Source of the DNA: an uncultured Bacteroidota bacterium
GTDB lineage: Bacteria > Bacteroidota > Bacteroidia > UKL13-3
Direction of reading: 5' to 3'
Length of the DNA: 42,487 nt
Assembly (NCBI GenBank): GCA_903910445.1
Contig: CAIVZR010000068.1
Span: 1-42,487, forward strand
Shown: one piece after another, positions 33,567 to 41,927 of the stretch
How the letters are laid out: each line of letters opens with the position of its first letter
How positions within the stretch are numbered: position 1 is the stretch's first letter
Notes under the pieces: generated by a model
Databases searched by the model: none
What the model was told of the DNA's origin: nothing
Seen by the model: only the letters and a program-made list of their open reading frames with translations
Program-made: the position numbers and the translations under genes

Positions 33567-33659
33567 GCTTGTATTTACTAGATACTAACTACTATCAACT
33601 TTGGACTATATCAAGGTAGCTTGTATTTACTAAATACTTACTACTATCTACATTGGACT
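33567..33659. repeat. Pair of 41-base imperfect direct repeats
   Basis: Copies at 33567-33607 and 33619-33659, both starting GCTTGTATTTACTA and ending TTGGACT, differ at four positions. Their TACTAAATACTTA segment is complementary to the TAAGTATTTAGT units of the adjacent heptamer tract, so the whole region can fold back on itself. Confidence 0.8.
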
Positions 33660-33662
33660 CCT

Positions 33663-34130
33663 TCACGACGCCCCATTCTCCTCATACCAGGTATCCACCT
33701 GCTTGTCTCTGCTATTGGCAGCGATTACGGAGAGGACATCGCATCGTTCGTTTTCTTTGAGTCCGGCATGGCCTTTTACCCAGACCATTTTTATTTTGTG
33801 CTTATCGTATAATGGCAGAAATCTTCTCCATAAGTCTTCATTCTTTTTCCCTTTGAATCCTTTCTTCACCCAGCCAAAAACCCATTTCTGTTCGATGCTA
33901 TTCACTACATATTGTGAATCGGAGTAAATGGTGACTTCCAAATTTTCTTTTTTGAGATGCTCCAAAGCTACGATGACTGCGAGCAGTTCCATTCGGTTAT
34001 TGGTGGTGAGGCGAAATCCTTCACTTATTTCCTTGCGTCGATCGCCGTATAGCATCACCACACCGTAGCCACCTGGGCCTGGGTTTCCGAGTGCTGCTCC
34101 GTCGGTATAGATAATTACTTTAGGTGTCAA
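33663..34130 (-). CDS. rnhA: Ribonuclease HI
   Basis: Cleaves the RNA strand of RNA-DNA hybrids. The 155-residue chain has the complete active site: D10 in YTDGAALGNPGPGG, E48 in RMELLAV, D71 in YSDSQYV, H121 in VKGHAG and D131 in ENERCD. The basic handle region WVKKGFKGKKNEDLW is present, so it resembles the E. coli-type enzyme. It begins 2 bases after folC ends and is probably the last gene of the exbB-exbD-tonB-folC-rnhA run. Confidence 0.95.
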   Translation of the reverse strand: MTPKVIIYTDGAALGNPGPGGYGVVMLYGDRRKEISEGFRLTTNNRMELLAVIVALEHLKKENLEVTIYSDSQYVVNSIEQKWVFGWVKKGFKGKKNEDLWRRFLPLYDKHKIKMVWVKGHAGLKENERCDVLSVIAANSRDKQVDTWYEENGAS

Positions 34131-34132
34131 GT

Positions 34133-35452
34133 TTATTTTTTGATTTTATTTTTTCTGTTCAAATACTGCAGTGCCTCGGCCACCACAAAGGTACTTCCTC
34201 CCACAAAAAGGATATCATTTTTTTTGCACTTCTTGTATGCCTTTTGATAGGCACTGACTACATTTTTACAAACACTAAATTCGAAATGATGATCTTTAAA
34301 AAGAGCCGCCAACGCTGCTACAGGCAAAGCTCTCGGTAATTTTGGTGCACATAAAAAATAATGTGCATCACGAGGAAGCAGTGGGAGGATATCGTCGAGC
34401 TTCTTATCTTGTACCACACCAAACACCATGTTAATCTGATCTTTCTTGGCGTCTTTTAATTGCTGCAGACTTAATTGTAATCCGTGTGCATTATGGCCGG
34501 TATCTAAAATTACCAAAGGGTGTTTTTGAATTACTTGCCAGCGCCCCGCAAAGCCAGTGTGCTTCTGTATATGTGCAAGTCCCTTTCGAATATGAGCTTC
34601 TGTTATATCTAACTGAGATGATAAGCTTGCGATGCTTTGTAATACTGTTGCAATATTTTTCAATTGATAATTCCCTGCTAAAGAAACTTTCAAAGCATCG
34701 AATACCAAATTGTTTTTATGAAAAGCATTTACTGTCATGGCATCGTGGGCATGCTTTATCATTTCCAGTTTCCATTGCTGATCGGCAAAAATAATTTTGC
34801 TTCCCATTTCTTTCGCTTTGGCGCGAAATACATTTTTCGTTTTTGCCTCCGTTTCCCCAATCACTGCGGGCACTTTGGATTTTATGATTCCTGCTTTTTC
34901 TACTGCAATCTCCGCCAGTGTATTTCCCAATAAATTGGTATGATCCAATCCTATATTTGTAATGATGCTAAGTAGTGGATGGATTATATTGGTAGAATCG
35001 AGTCGGCCCCCCAGGCCTGTTTCGATGACCGCGAACTCAATTTTCGAATCAGCAAAATACTGAAAGCAGAGGGCCACGGTCATTTCAAAAAAGGATGGTT
35101 GAATTTCTTGAAATAATGATTTGTGTTTCGCAACGAATTTCACCACATATACTTTCGGAATCATGATGCCATTGATGCGAATACGTTCTCTAAAATCGAG
35201 TAGGTGTGGAGAAGTGTAGAGGCCTGTTTTATAGCCCGCACATTGTAAGATGGCAGCCAGCATATTGCTTGTGCTTCCTTTGCCGTTGGTACCAGCTATA
35301 TGAATACAGGTAATCGATTCTTGTGGATTTCCTAAGGCGTTGAGTAACCTGATGGTATTATCCAGATTGGGTTTATAGGCTGCCTCCCCTACTCGGGTGA
35401 ACATGGGCAACTGGGTGTATAAATAATCTAGAGTTTGTTTATAAGATGCCAT
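34133..35452 (-). CDS. folC: Folylpolyglutamate synthase / dihydrofolate synthase
   Basis: A Mur-ligase-related enzyme that adds glutamate to dihydropteroate and to folates, using ATP in the cytoplasm. The 439-residue length is usual. The P-loop is HIAGTNGKGSTSNM (from about residue 51), followed by YTSPHLLDFRERIRING, FEMTVALCFQYFAD, and VIETGLGGRLDSTN with the Mg-binding glutamate. ITNIGLDHTNLLGNTLAEIAVEKAGIIK and ILDTGHNAHGL complete the family signature. The ATG at 35452 is preferred over the TTG one codon earlier. The gene lies 23 bases after the TonB-like gene and 2 bases before rnhA. Confidence 0.93.
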   Translation of the reverse strand: MASYKQTLDYLYTQLPMFTRVGEAAYKPNLDNTIRLLNALGNPQESITCIHIAGTNGKGSTSNMLAAILQCAGYKTGLYTSPHLLDFRERIRINGIMIPKVYVVKFVAKHKSLFQEIQPSFFEMTVALCFQYFADSKIEFAVIETGLGGRLDSTNIIHPLLSIITNIGLDHTNLLGNTLAEIAVEKAGIIKSKVPAVIGETEAKTKNVFRAKAKEMGSKIIFADQQWKLEMIKHAHDAMTVNAFHKNNLVFDALKVSLAGNYQLKNIATVLQSIASLSSQLDITEAHIRKGLAHIQKHTGFAGRWQVIQKHPLVILDTGHNAHGLQLSLQQLKDAKKDQINMVFGVVQDKKLDDILPLLPRDAHYFLCAPKLPRALPVAALAALFKDHHFEFSVCKNVVSAYQKAYKKCKKNDILFVGGSTFVVAEALQYLNRKNKIKK

Positions 35453-35475
35453 CAATCATGCTACCAACGAATGCA

Positions 35476-36366
35476 TTATTTTCTTTCGAATCTTATTGTA
35501 TAGGTACCAATTTCATCATCTTCTGCATCGGGCTTCGCTGCAAATATGAGAGAGCTTAGAATGAGTTTTTTCATACGCTCAATTTGATTGTAGTTGGTAA
35601 TGGTAGATGGTGCAATTTTTCGTAAACTTTTCACTTTCCCATCTGGGCTTACCACCACTTCAAATTTCAGGATACCCGCTTCTTCAAAATCACTTGTAAT
35701 TTTAGGAAGAGATTTGGCAGGGCGCCCCTTTAGATATGCTTGATCACCAGTTCCGGGTCCTTTCGGACCTGTACCTGTACCATCAGGGTTTCCGTCAATA
35801 GTTCCATTATTCTTTCCTTTATTTCCTGTATCGTTTCCTCCTTGACCATTACCATCGGGGTTCCCGCCATCGTTACCATTCTTAACACCCTTATTTTTCT
35901 TGTATGTAGATGACTGGTCAACTGTTCGTTCAGGAACTTTAGGAGCTGGTTTAGTAGTAGTGGTATTGTTTTTTGTATTGGTTTGGGGAGCCGGTTTTTT
36001 ATTGTTTTTATCGGGTACCACCATATCACTTTCACTATTATTGTCGGTCACGGTTTCTTGGTCGAGGGCATTATCTCCACTGGCTTGTTCGGGAGGCGGC
36101 GGTGTTGAATTATCCGATCCTTCTGCAGTAAGCATACCACTATTCCCCCCGTCGATATCATAGCCCAAAGCTACTTGTAACCCTTCGTTAGGGAAAACCG
36201 AATCGCTTTTAAAGCCTGGAAGTATGATGAGCAAAAGCACCAACACACCATGAATAACCACTGTAGTAATTAGCCCTGAATATTTACTATCCTTAATTTT
36301 TGATGCTAAGTAGATTATGCCCCCTGCCAGAGGTACAATGAACCATTGAAGAATTGAGAAGTCCAT
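35476..36366 (-). CDS. tonB: TonB-like energy transducer with a Gly/Asn-rich linker
   Basis: A 296-residue inner-membrane anchored, periplasm-spanning protein. A hydrophobic segment at about residues 8-22 and another at about 31-50 (ITTVVIHGVLVLLLIILPG) lie at the N-terminus. A long low-complexity linker follows, first acidic and proline-rich, then Gly/Asn/Asp-rich (NGNDGGNPDGNGQGG). The last 80 residues (ILKFEVVVSPDGKVKSL to TYTIRFERK) fit the TonB C-terminal domain, which contacts TonB boxes. It is encoded after exbB and exbD, the usual motor order. The asparagine- and glycine-rich linker is less usual than the Pro-Lys repeats of E. coli TonB. It may serve SusC-type receptors or a Tol-like role. 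Confidence 0.85.
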   Translation of the reverse strand: MDFSILQWFIVPLAGGIIYLASKIKDSKYSGLITTVVIHGVLVLLLIILPGFKSDSVFPNEGLQVALGYDIDGGNSGMLTAEGSDNSTPPPPEQASGDNALDQETVTDNNSESDMVVPDKNNKKPAPQTNTKNNTTTTKPAPKVPERTVDQSSTYKKNKGVKNGNDGGNPDGNGQGGNDTGNKGKNNGTIDGNPDGTGTGPKGPGTGDQAYLKGRPAKSLPKITSDFEEAGILKFEVVVSPDGKVKSLRKIAPSTITNYNQIERMKKLILSSLIFAAKPDAEDDEIGTYTIRFERK

Positions 36367-36428
36367 ACGCTTTGGTATTTAATTTATTATTAATGAACCC
36401 TTGGCTCGAAAGGTAAATGCCTAACTAG

Positions 36429-36839
36429 TTATTGGTTCTTAGGCTTGTCGGTAGCCAGTGAAATTTTCGCTTTCAATTTATACTGTACCACTTCCATCAC
36501 TTGCACTACTTTTTCTACGGTTACTTCATTCGCAACATTCAAAAGGATTGCAGGATCTTCCTTACCCGACAATTCCTTTTCAAGGTCGGGCTGCAAAGTT
36601 TCCATCGAAGTAGGAGTATGATTGATGAACATCTCCCCTGCCGTATTGATAGATACAATCGCAGTTGGTTTCTTAGGGTCTTTATCTACTGATGATGACT
36701 TTGGACGCGTGAGTTTAATCACGTTGGGGTTGGCCATCGTAGAAGTAATCAGGAAGAAGATCAACAGGAAGAACAAAATATCGCTGAGTGCCCCTGCTTC
36801 GAGGTGTACTTGCCGATGACGTTTATCTCTTAGTTCCAT
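36429..36839 (-). CDS. exbD: ExbD/TolR-family biopolymer transport protein
   Basis: A 136-residue motor subunit with one N-terminal membrane helix, GALSDILFFLLIFFLITST, containing the essential proton-carrying aspartate D20. A basic cytoplasmic head precedes it and a periplasmic domain follows, ending with VVQVMEVVQYKLKAKISLATDK, the dimerising ExbD/TolR fold. It lies 17 bases after exbB and 62 before the TonB-like gene. Confidence 0.93.
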   Translation of the reverse strand: MELRDKRHRQVHLEAGALSDILFFLLIFFLITSTMANPNVIKLTRPKSSSVDKDPKKPTAIVSINTAGEMFINHTPTSMETLQPDLEKELSGKEDPAILLNVANEVTVEKVVQVMEVVQYKLKAKISLATDKPKNQ

Positions 36840-36856
36840 AATTGTAGATGGTTAAA

Positions 36857-37570
36857 TTATTTAGCGGGCTCTTGTAACATTTCCAAGAATTCGAATGAAA
36901 CACCTTCCATTTGATTCACTACGCGATCGATCTTGGCATTCAGATAATTATAAAATACGTACGACATCAAACCAACGATGAGACCAGCAGCAGAGGAAAC
37001 CATTTTAATATAGATACCCCCTGCGATGACGTCGATACCGATATTGGCTGACTGTGCGATATTGAAGAACGTTTTAATCATTCCAAACACGGTACCCAAG
37101 AAACCAAACATGGGAGCGATGGATGCGATGGTGCTTAGTACGAATAATGTTTTCTCGAGTTTATATACTTCCAATTTCCCTACGGCTTCCATTCCCACTT
37201 CAATATTTTTGAGTGGATTGCCAATACGTGAAACTCCTTTCTCTACAATACGGGCATATGGAGTAGGAGTGCGTTCGCATAATGATTTAGCTCCTTTGAG
37301 GTTACCACTATTCACGAGGTCTTTAATTTGAAGCACAAAGGTTGGATCAATCTTCGAGGCTTTACTGATGGTGAGGTAACGCTCTACAAAAAAATAGATA
37401 GAGAGCAAGCTCAAAATCGTGATGGGATACATGATGACCCCTCCCTTCATATACAAATCGAGGAGGCTAAGGGAAGCCTGTGGGGCTGCTTCGGCAGCAG
37501 CGGCGGCAACTTGATTTGCTGTATCAACTGCGGTGTTTACGGCTTGCAAAAACAATGCGGATAATAGCAT
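36857..37570 (-). CDS. exbB: ExbB/TolQ/MotA-family proton channel subunit
   Basis: A 237-residue inner-membrane protein that forms the pentameric channel of the TonB or Tol motor. It has a short hydrophobic, Ala-rich N-terminus, a membrane helix at VIMYPITILSLLSIYFFVERY, a cytoplasmic part with CERTPTPYARIVEKG, and the two-helix block KLEKTLFVLSTIASIAPMFG-FLGTVFGMIKTF and VSSAAGLIVGLMSYVFYNYL. The GLLGTV-like FGFLGTVFGMI motif is the family signature. It is the first gene of the minus-strand run exbB-exbD-tonB-folC-rnhA. Confidence 0.93.
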   Translation of the reverse strand: MLLSALFLQAVNTAVDTANQVAAAAAEAAPQASLSLLDLYMKGGVIMYPITILSLLSIYFFVERYLTISKASKIDPTFVLQIKDLVNSGNLKGAKSLCERTPTPYARIVEKGVSRIGNPLKNIEVGMEAVGKLEVYKLEKTLFVLSTIASIAPMFGFLGTVFGMIKTFFNIAQSANIGIDVIAGGIYIKMVSSAAGLIVGLMSYVFYNYLNAKIDRVVNQMEGVSFEFLEMLQEPAK

Positions 37571-37972
37571 AGAGAATATTTAAGTTAATCGTTGAATTGT
37601 AATAATCTTCAGGTAAAATATGCTTCATCCTAGTTGCGTAAATGCGGTTGGGTTGTACCGATAACGCAGCATCCGAAAGTTTATTTTACCACGCAGCAAA
37701 ATAATTACGACTTCCTTCTTAGGAAAACCGAAGTTCTTCACAAAAAAGGTTTTGAAGAAAAGAGGTGTTTATTAAAAAGGGCGCTAAGGAAAAGACTGTA
37801 TCAAGCTAGCAAAAGCTTGAAAATAAAAACTTACTGATATATTCGCATGAGTGTATAGATGAGATTAGATTAGTAACCTGAAAATTTAATCATTCAATTA
37901 ATGCCAATATATTAATAGAAAAACGGTCTTGAAATTTGGTGGAAGTTATACTCCATTATAAGATTCCGAATT
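37571..37972. other. 402-base intergenic region between exbB and a secreted-protein gene
   Basis: Divergent region. It contains a rightward 67-codon frame (37634-37837) that looks non-coding, and on the minus strand a TTATTTTG (37697-37704), one mismatch from a -7 element, which could drive the exbB run. No strong hairpin or RNA motif was recognised. Confidence 0.55.
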
Positions 37973-38704
37973 ATGAAACGTATACTTCCTATTCTTATAA
38001 CACTTCTGCTTTGGCTCGATCTATCTTGTCAAATTTGTAGAATTGACACCTTAAATGTAAGAATAGGTGGAACTTTAAATCAATCAATTCAGACGGTATT
38101 ACATTTCCCTATTTTCAGATCAGAAAACGGGATAATAGATTCATTAATAAATACTGATATAAAAAACAGATTCACAAAAGAAGATAATACGAACCTATCA
38201 ATTGATTCAGCATTAATTAAATGGGAACTCCCACAGAATTTTTCAATTGAATTTGAAGTAACCTACTTAAGCAATGAGTATCTTTCTTTGAATATTAGTA
38301 GCTATGGTTGTGGAGCCTATTGCTCTACCTGGATTGACTATTTTACTTATTCTCTGAAATCTGGACAATATTTAACTATTAATGATGTGATTGATACCTC
38401 TGGCCACTTTAGGGAACTTGTTATCTCAGATAAAAATCGACAATATGAGAAACAGCGGGGGGAAATAAAATTAAATTTACTTAACAATCAAAATGAAATT
38501 GATTCAAGCAATTACGAATGGATTTTGGAGAGTTATAATCTTTGTGATAGTTTTTTCGAGTTGAATACTTTTGCATTATACCCCGACCACCTAGAAATAA
38601 TTGATAATTGCCATCTTCCTAGTGCGATTAAATATATGTCACCAATTATAGAATTAAGGTACAAATACCCTGATATCAGGAAATATTTGAAAATAAAATT
38701 GTGA
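37973..38704 (+). CDS. Secreted protein, DUF3298/RsiV-like
   Basis: A 243-residue exported protein with an N-terminal signal ending near LSCQ (about residue 20); the residue before the lipobox position is acidic, so signal peptidase I cleavage is more likely than lipidation. The middle contains LSLNISSYGCGAYCSTWIDYFTYSLKSGQYLTINDVID, whose pattern (repeated strand, YFTYDL..G..LTL.D) resembles the DUF3298 domain of RsiV and PdaC-like proteins. The C-terminal LYPDHLEII and SPIIELRYKYP also fit. A role in lysozyme or peptidoglycan sensing is possible by analogy only. The gene is AT-rich and stands with two other envelope genes. Confidence 0.6.
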   Translation: MKRILPILITLLLWLDLSCQICRIDTLNVRIGGTLNQSIQTVLHFPIFRSENGIIDSLINTDIKNRFTKEDNTNLSIDSALIKWELPQNFSIEFEVTYLSNEYLSLNISSYGCGAYCSTWIDYFTYSLKSGQYLTINDVIDTSGHFRELVISDKNRQYEKQRGEIKLNLLNNQNEIDSSNYEWILESYNLCDSFFELNTFALYPDHLEIIDNCHLPSAIKYMSPIIELRYKYPDIRKYLKIKL

Positions 38705-38803
38705 AAAATAATTAGTTGATTGCTTGAAAATTATTCTTTCAAAATATCGTTATAGCAACAATAAAATAAGCCACTTAATAAAGTAGCATCCAAAATACAT
38801 ATC

Positions 38804-39325
38804 ATGAAGAAATATTCCTGGATAAAAAAAGCATTATTAGCAATTCTAATTATCATAGTAATTGGGCTTTTCATTCCAGAAAATTTCAAGATGCCAGTGC
38901 TCGGTGCAACAACTTCAAGTTATAATAAGGAATCGTTTTGGTATTATCCATGGGGTAAATCAGGTACTCATAAGGGCGTTGATATTTTTGCAAATACTGG
39001 GACACCAATTGTTTCGGCTACGAGCGGCATTGTGGTTTATTGTGGTCAATTGAGTCGAGGTGGGAATGTCGTACTTGTTTTAGGACCTAAGTGGCGCTTA
39101 CATTATTATGCTCATTTAGAAAAAATTAATACTTCAAGGTTCTCCATCGTTGGCCACCAAGACACCCTTGGTATGGTAGGAACTACTGGAAATGCGCAAG
39201 GCAAATCACCACATCTGCATTATTCAATCACCACGTTAATACCTTATTTTTTGAATATTGATTCCAGTCATCAAGGTTGGAAAAAAATGTTTTATCTAAA
39301 TCCAATAGTAAAACTAAAAAAGTAA
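38804..39325 (+). CDS. Membrane-anchored M23-family peptidase
   Basis: A 173-residue protein with one N-terminal membrane segment (about 10-23, LLAILIIIVIGLF) and a short M23 domain. Zinc-site motifs are HKGVD (H56, D60), HYYAHLE (H104) and HLHY (H137, H139), so all catalytic residues seem present. It should act on peptidoglycan peptides from the outer face of the inner membrane, unless the segment is cleaved as a signal peptide. It is unlike the larger M23 protein at 592-2235, having no added C-terminal domains. It is flanked by two unassigned secreted-protein genes. Confidence 0.8.
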   Translation: MKKYSWIKKALLAILIIIVIGLFIPENFKMPVLGATTSSYNKESFWYYPWGKSGTHKGVDIFANTGTPIVSATSGIVVYCGQLSRGGNVVLVLGPKWRLHYYAHLEKINTSRFSIVGHQDTLGMVGTTGNAQGKSPHLHYSITTLIPYFLNIDSSHQGWKKMFYLNPIVKLKK

Positions 39326-39373
39326 AGTATAAATTGAAATGTATCACTCAAATAAATTGGAGGCAAAGTAAGC

Positions 39374-40018
39374 ATGAGAACTATTTTCGATTTCGGAAGG
39401 ATGAAAATCTTTCCTATTAGAACCATGCTAATTGTTGCATTGATAGTAAATTATAGCTGCCAGCCTTCTAACAAGATTAAATGTGATAAAAGTGCAGACA
39501 GTTTGATTAATACAAAAGCGATTGAATTATTCGATAGTACTAAAATCGATAAACGATTGAGTCTCGATACCTTGCAATTCAATGAGAACATGAGAGGTAG
39601 TCTGCTGGATGAAAAATATAAAGAGGGTAAAAGCAGTCTCTCCTATTACAAAAAATTTATCCTTAAAAAAGATATCAATCAATTAAGAACTATCAGAGAA
39701 AAGGATACCAAATCGGAAATAAGATATCTCGGGGAATTGAGAGACCTAACTATCAATCAATGCTATCATATCGTCACTAATTTTAAGATTATTGGGATTG
39801 GTACAATATTATCTCCAAGAGGCCAAAGTGAGGTGGCATTTATTAATGAGAAACAAGATTCACTTTTAATTTATAGTGTAAACATGCCAAAAGATTTGCC
39901 CAAATTTATAGAGAATGAGGTGCTGTATTTCCAACCTAATGATTCACTCTTAGGTATTTCAATTTCTGGTGGCCTCCCACCGTTTTTATGTGTGCCGAAA
40001 TTAGGCTGTTATTATTAA
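39374..40018 (+). CDS. Putative lipoprotein
   Basis: A 214-residue protein with the lipobox VNYSC (C29 from this start). The mature part is charged and partly helical (residues 35-110) and ends with FQPNDSLLGISISGGLPPFLC. No family is recognised. Two starts are possible: ATG 39374, behind a GGAGG 10 bases upstream, or ATG 39401, which gives a more typical lipoprotein signal. I kept the longer form because of the ribosome-binding site. It follows the M23 gene by 48 bases and may be cotranscribed with it. Confidence 0.6.
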   Translation: MRTIFDFGRMKIFPIRTMLIVALIVNYSCQPSNKIKCDKSADSLINTKAIELFDSTKIDKRLSLDTLQFNENMRGSLLDEKYKEGKSSLSYYKKFILKKDINQLRTIREKDTKSEIRYLGELRDLTINQCYHIVTNFKIIGIGTILSPRGQSEVAFINEKQDSLLIYSVNMPKDLPKFIENEVLYFQPNDSLLGISISGGLPPFLCVPKLGCYY

Positions 40019-40143
40019 CCCATATAATCAAATTTCATTGGCTCTAAATCCAATTTATTGAGGCATCATTACCTGAGAGGTATAGCCCTTAGTCACCTGT
40101 GTTTCTTGGCAAAATTCATCCTATTCACTAAATAAAATAAATT

Positions 40144-40151
40144 TAACTTTG
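40144..40151 (+). promoter_or_regulatory. -7 promoter element of the GNAT gene
   Basis: TAACTTTG matches TAnnTTTG exactly, 12 bases before the ATG at 40164. No TTG was found at the normal -33 position. The TTG start at 40149 would overlap this element, which favours the ATG. Confidence 0.4.
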
Positions 40152-40163
40152 GCCATTCTATTT

Positions 40164-40637
40164 ATGAGCCTATTTATATTTCGCAAAGCTGGAATTGATG
40201 ATATTCAAATATTAGTTGAAGCAAGAGTTGATTTCCTGAGTGAATACTGGGGAGCACAAGAACAAACCATCGCCGATAAATTAAGAGCGGAACTACAACT
40301 GTTTTTTGAAACCGAGATTCAAGCAAATACTTATCTGTGCTGGATAGCAATGCATGAGAATATTTTAGTGGCTATTGGAGGTATGAAGATAATTCAGAAG
40401 CCAGGCAGCTTCAGGGTACCTGATGGACGATGTGGGTATATCATGAATATGTATACGACACCTGAATATCGTAGAAGGGGACTGGCCAAAACGATACTCG
40501 AAAAATTAATAGAAGAAGGCAAAGCCATGGGCATTCACTTCTTTGAATTACATACTACTGAAGACGGAGAGCCCTTATACATTCAAAACGGATTCGAACT
40601 TCATAAGGAACCGACATATCGGAAATTTGTATGGTAG
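40164..40637 (+). CDS. GNAT-family N-acetyltransferase
   Basis: A 157-residue acetyl-CoA-dependent acetyltransferase. The fold order is standard: FRKAGIDDIQILVEAR (beta1-alpha1), AMHENILVAIGGMKI, then motif A in YIMNMYTTPEYRRRGLAKTILEKLIEEGKAMG, where RRRGLA is the pyrophosphate-binding loop, and finally LHTTEDGEPLYIQNGFELH, the usual end. The substrate is unknown; similar enzymes act on small amines, antibiotics or protein N-termini. It converges on the dihydroorotase homologue with a 21-base gap. Confidence 0.88.
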   Translation: MSLFIFRKAGIDDIQILVEARVDFLSEYWGAQEQTIADKLRAELQLFFETEIQANTYLCWIAMHENILVAIGGMKIIQKPGSFRVPDGRCGYIMNMYTTPEYRRRGLAKTILEKLIEEGKAMGIHFFELHTTEDGEPLYIQNGFELHKEPTYRKFVW

Positions 40638-40658
40638 CAATAATTTAACTTCAGCTGA

Positions 40659-41927
40659 CTACGAATTCATCACGGCCAATTTATTCTTATTTCCGATGGC
40701 GATAATTTTTCCTTGCAAGGTGGTATTATAGAGTGGGGAGTTTTTCGCGAGGGAACGATTGGTACTTGCATTATAATCCCAGGAGATATTTGGATTGAAC
40801 ACTGTGAAATTGGCTTCATATCCTTCGGCAACAGAGGCCATGGGGAGGCCTAAAATGCGGCGTGGGTGCCTGCTGATGGCGGCAACCAATTTTTCCCAGG
40901 CGATGCGACCTTCCAATTTAAGTAATAAGTTATAGAAGGTTTGTAAGTTATTCATACCATTGGCAGCAATATCAAACTCTACATCTTTGTTCTCATCGTT
41001 TTGAGGGCGATGGTCGCTCACAATGGCGTCGATGGTGCCATCATTCACCCCTGCAATGAGTGCATCAATATCTGCGCGGGTGCGGAGGGGTGGATTCACT
41101 TTATAGTTTGTTTCAAATTCCATCAGGATGGAATCGTTGTAAATTAAATTGGCAATGGCTACATCGCAGGTTACATTCAATCCATCGGCTTTGGCTTTAG
41201 CAATCAATGCCACCGCCCCTAGGGTGCTGATATGAGAAAAGTGGATGCGGCTTTCCGTATAGCGCAAGAGTTCAATATCTCGAGAGATGATGATTTCTTC
41301 GGCAATGGCAGGGATGCTCTTCATTCCCAGCATCACCGAAGTGATGCCCTCATTCATCTTTCCCTTATTGCTGATATTGGTATCATCGGCATGGGCTACG
41401 ATGAAGCTGTCAAAGTTTTTTACATAGAGCAAGGCACGTAGCATCACTCCTGCGTTGGCAATGGTATTATTACCATCGGTAAAGGCCACGGCCCCACTAT
41501 TTTTCATATCGAACATCTCCGCAAGGTTGAGTCCGTCGAGGTTATGCGTGATGGCACCATAAGGGAGCACATCCACGATATGACTTTTTGTTTTCGATTT
41601 TACAAATTCAATTTCTGCTTTACTATGCAATACGGGTTGTGTGTCGGGCGTGATGGCCACTGCCGTGAAACCTCCAGCCATGGCGGAGTTCATGCCTGAT
41701 TCCAAATCTTCTTTGTGCTCGTACCCTGGCTCATTAAAATGAGCGCGCATATCGCACCATCCTGGAGAAATAAATCCATCCTTGCCATCTACAACAGTAG
41801 CGCCAGCTTCATCGATGGCTGCTCCAATTTTTTTGATGAATCCATTTTCAATGAGGATATTTTCTTTTTTTCCATGGTGAGCAGAAGCTGCATCGATAAT
41901 GGTAACATTCTTTACAATGATTTTCAT
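40659..41927 (-). CDS. pyrC: Dihydroorotase homologue with an altered metal site
   Basis: A 422-residue amidohydrolase with the whole fold of class I dihydroorotase, the enzyme that cyclises carbamoyl-aspartate in pyrimidine synthesis. The family HxH motif (D-x-HxHxREPG) reads DMRAHFNEPGYEHKEDL, so the first histidine is Arg61 while H63 remains. D151 (FTDG), H179 (VAHADD), H232 (SHIST) and D305 (SDHRPQ) are kept, but the usual DHAPH has become DHRPQ. Such changes occur in non-catalytic PyrC-like subunits that partner aspartate transcarbamoylase, and are, as I recall, common among Bacteroidota copies. Another active enzyme may exist elsewhere. Its ATG overlaps the stop of the upstream gene by 4 bases (ATGA). 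Confidence 0.85.
   Translation of the reverse strand: MKIIVKNVTIIDAASAHHGKKENILIENGFIKKIGAAIDEAGATVVDGKDGFISPGWCDMRAHFNEPGYEHKEDLESGMNSAMAGGFTAVAITPDTQPVLHSKAEIEFVKSKTKSHIVDVLPYGAITHNLDGLNLAEMFDMKNSGAVAFTDGNNTIANAGVMLRALLYVKNFDSFIVAHADDTNISNKGKMNEGITSVMLGMKSIPAIAEEIIISRDIELLRYTESRIHFSHISTLGAVALIAKAKADGLNVTCDVAIANLIYNDSILMEFETNYKVNPPLRTRADIDALIAGVNDGTIDAIVSDHRPQNDENKDVEFDIAANGMNNLQTFYNLLLKLEGRIAWEKLVAAISRHPRRILGLPMASVAEGYEANFTVFNPNISWDYNASTNRSLAKNSPLYNTTLQGKIIAIGNKNKLAVMNS

Noticed and set aside
37634-37837. 67-codon rightward ORF in the exbB upstream region
   Set aside because: The product is rich in Lys, Arg and Gln with no recognisable fold, has no promoter or ribosome-binding site, and overlaps a likely minus-strand promoter for exbB.
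40019-40143. Short hairpin (ATTGG/CCAAT) and possible riboswitch-like sequence before the GNAT gene
   Set aside because: The stem is only 5 bases with no T-run, and no known riboswitch core was recognised.
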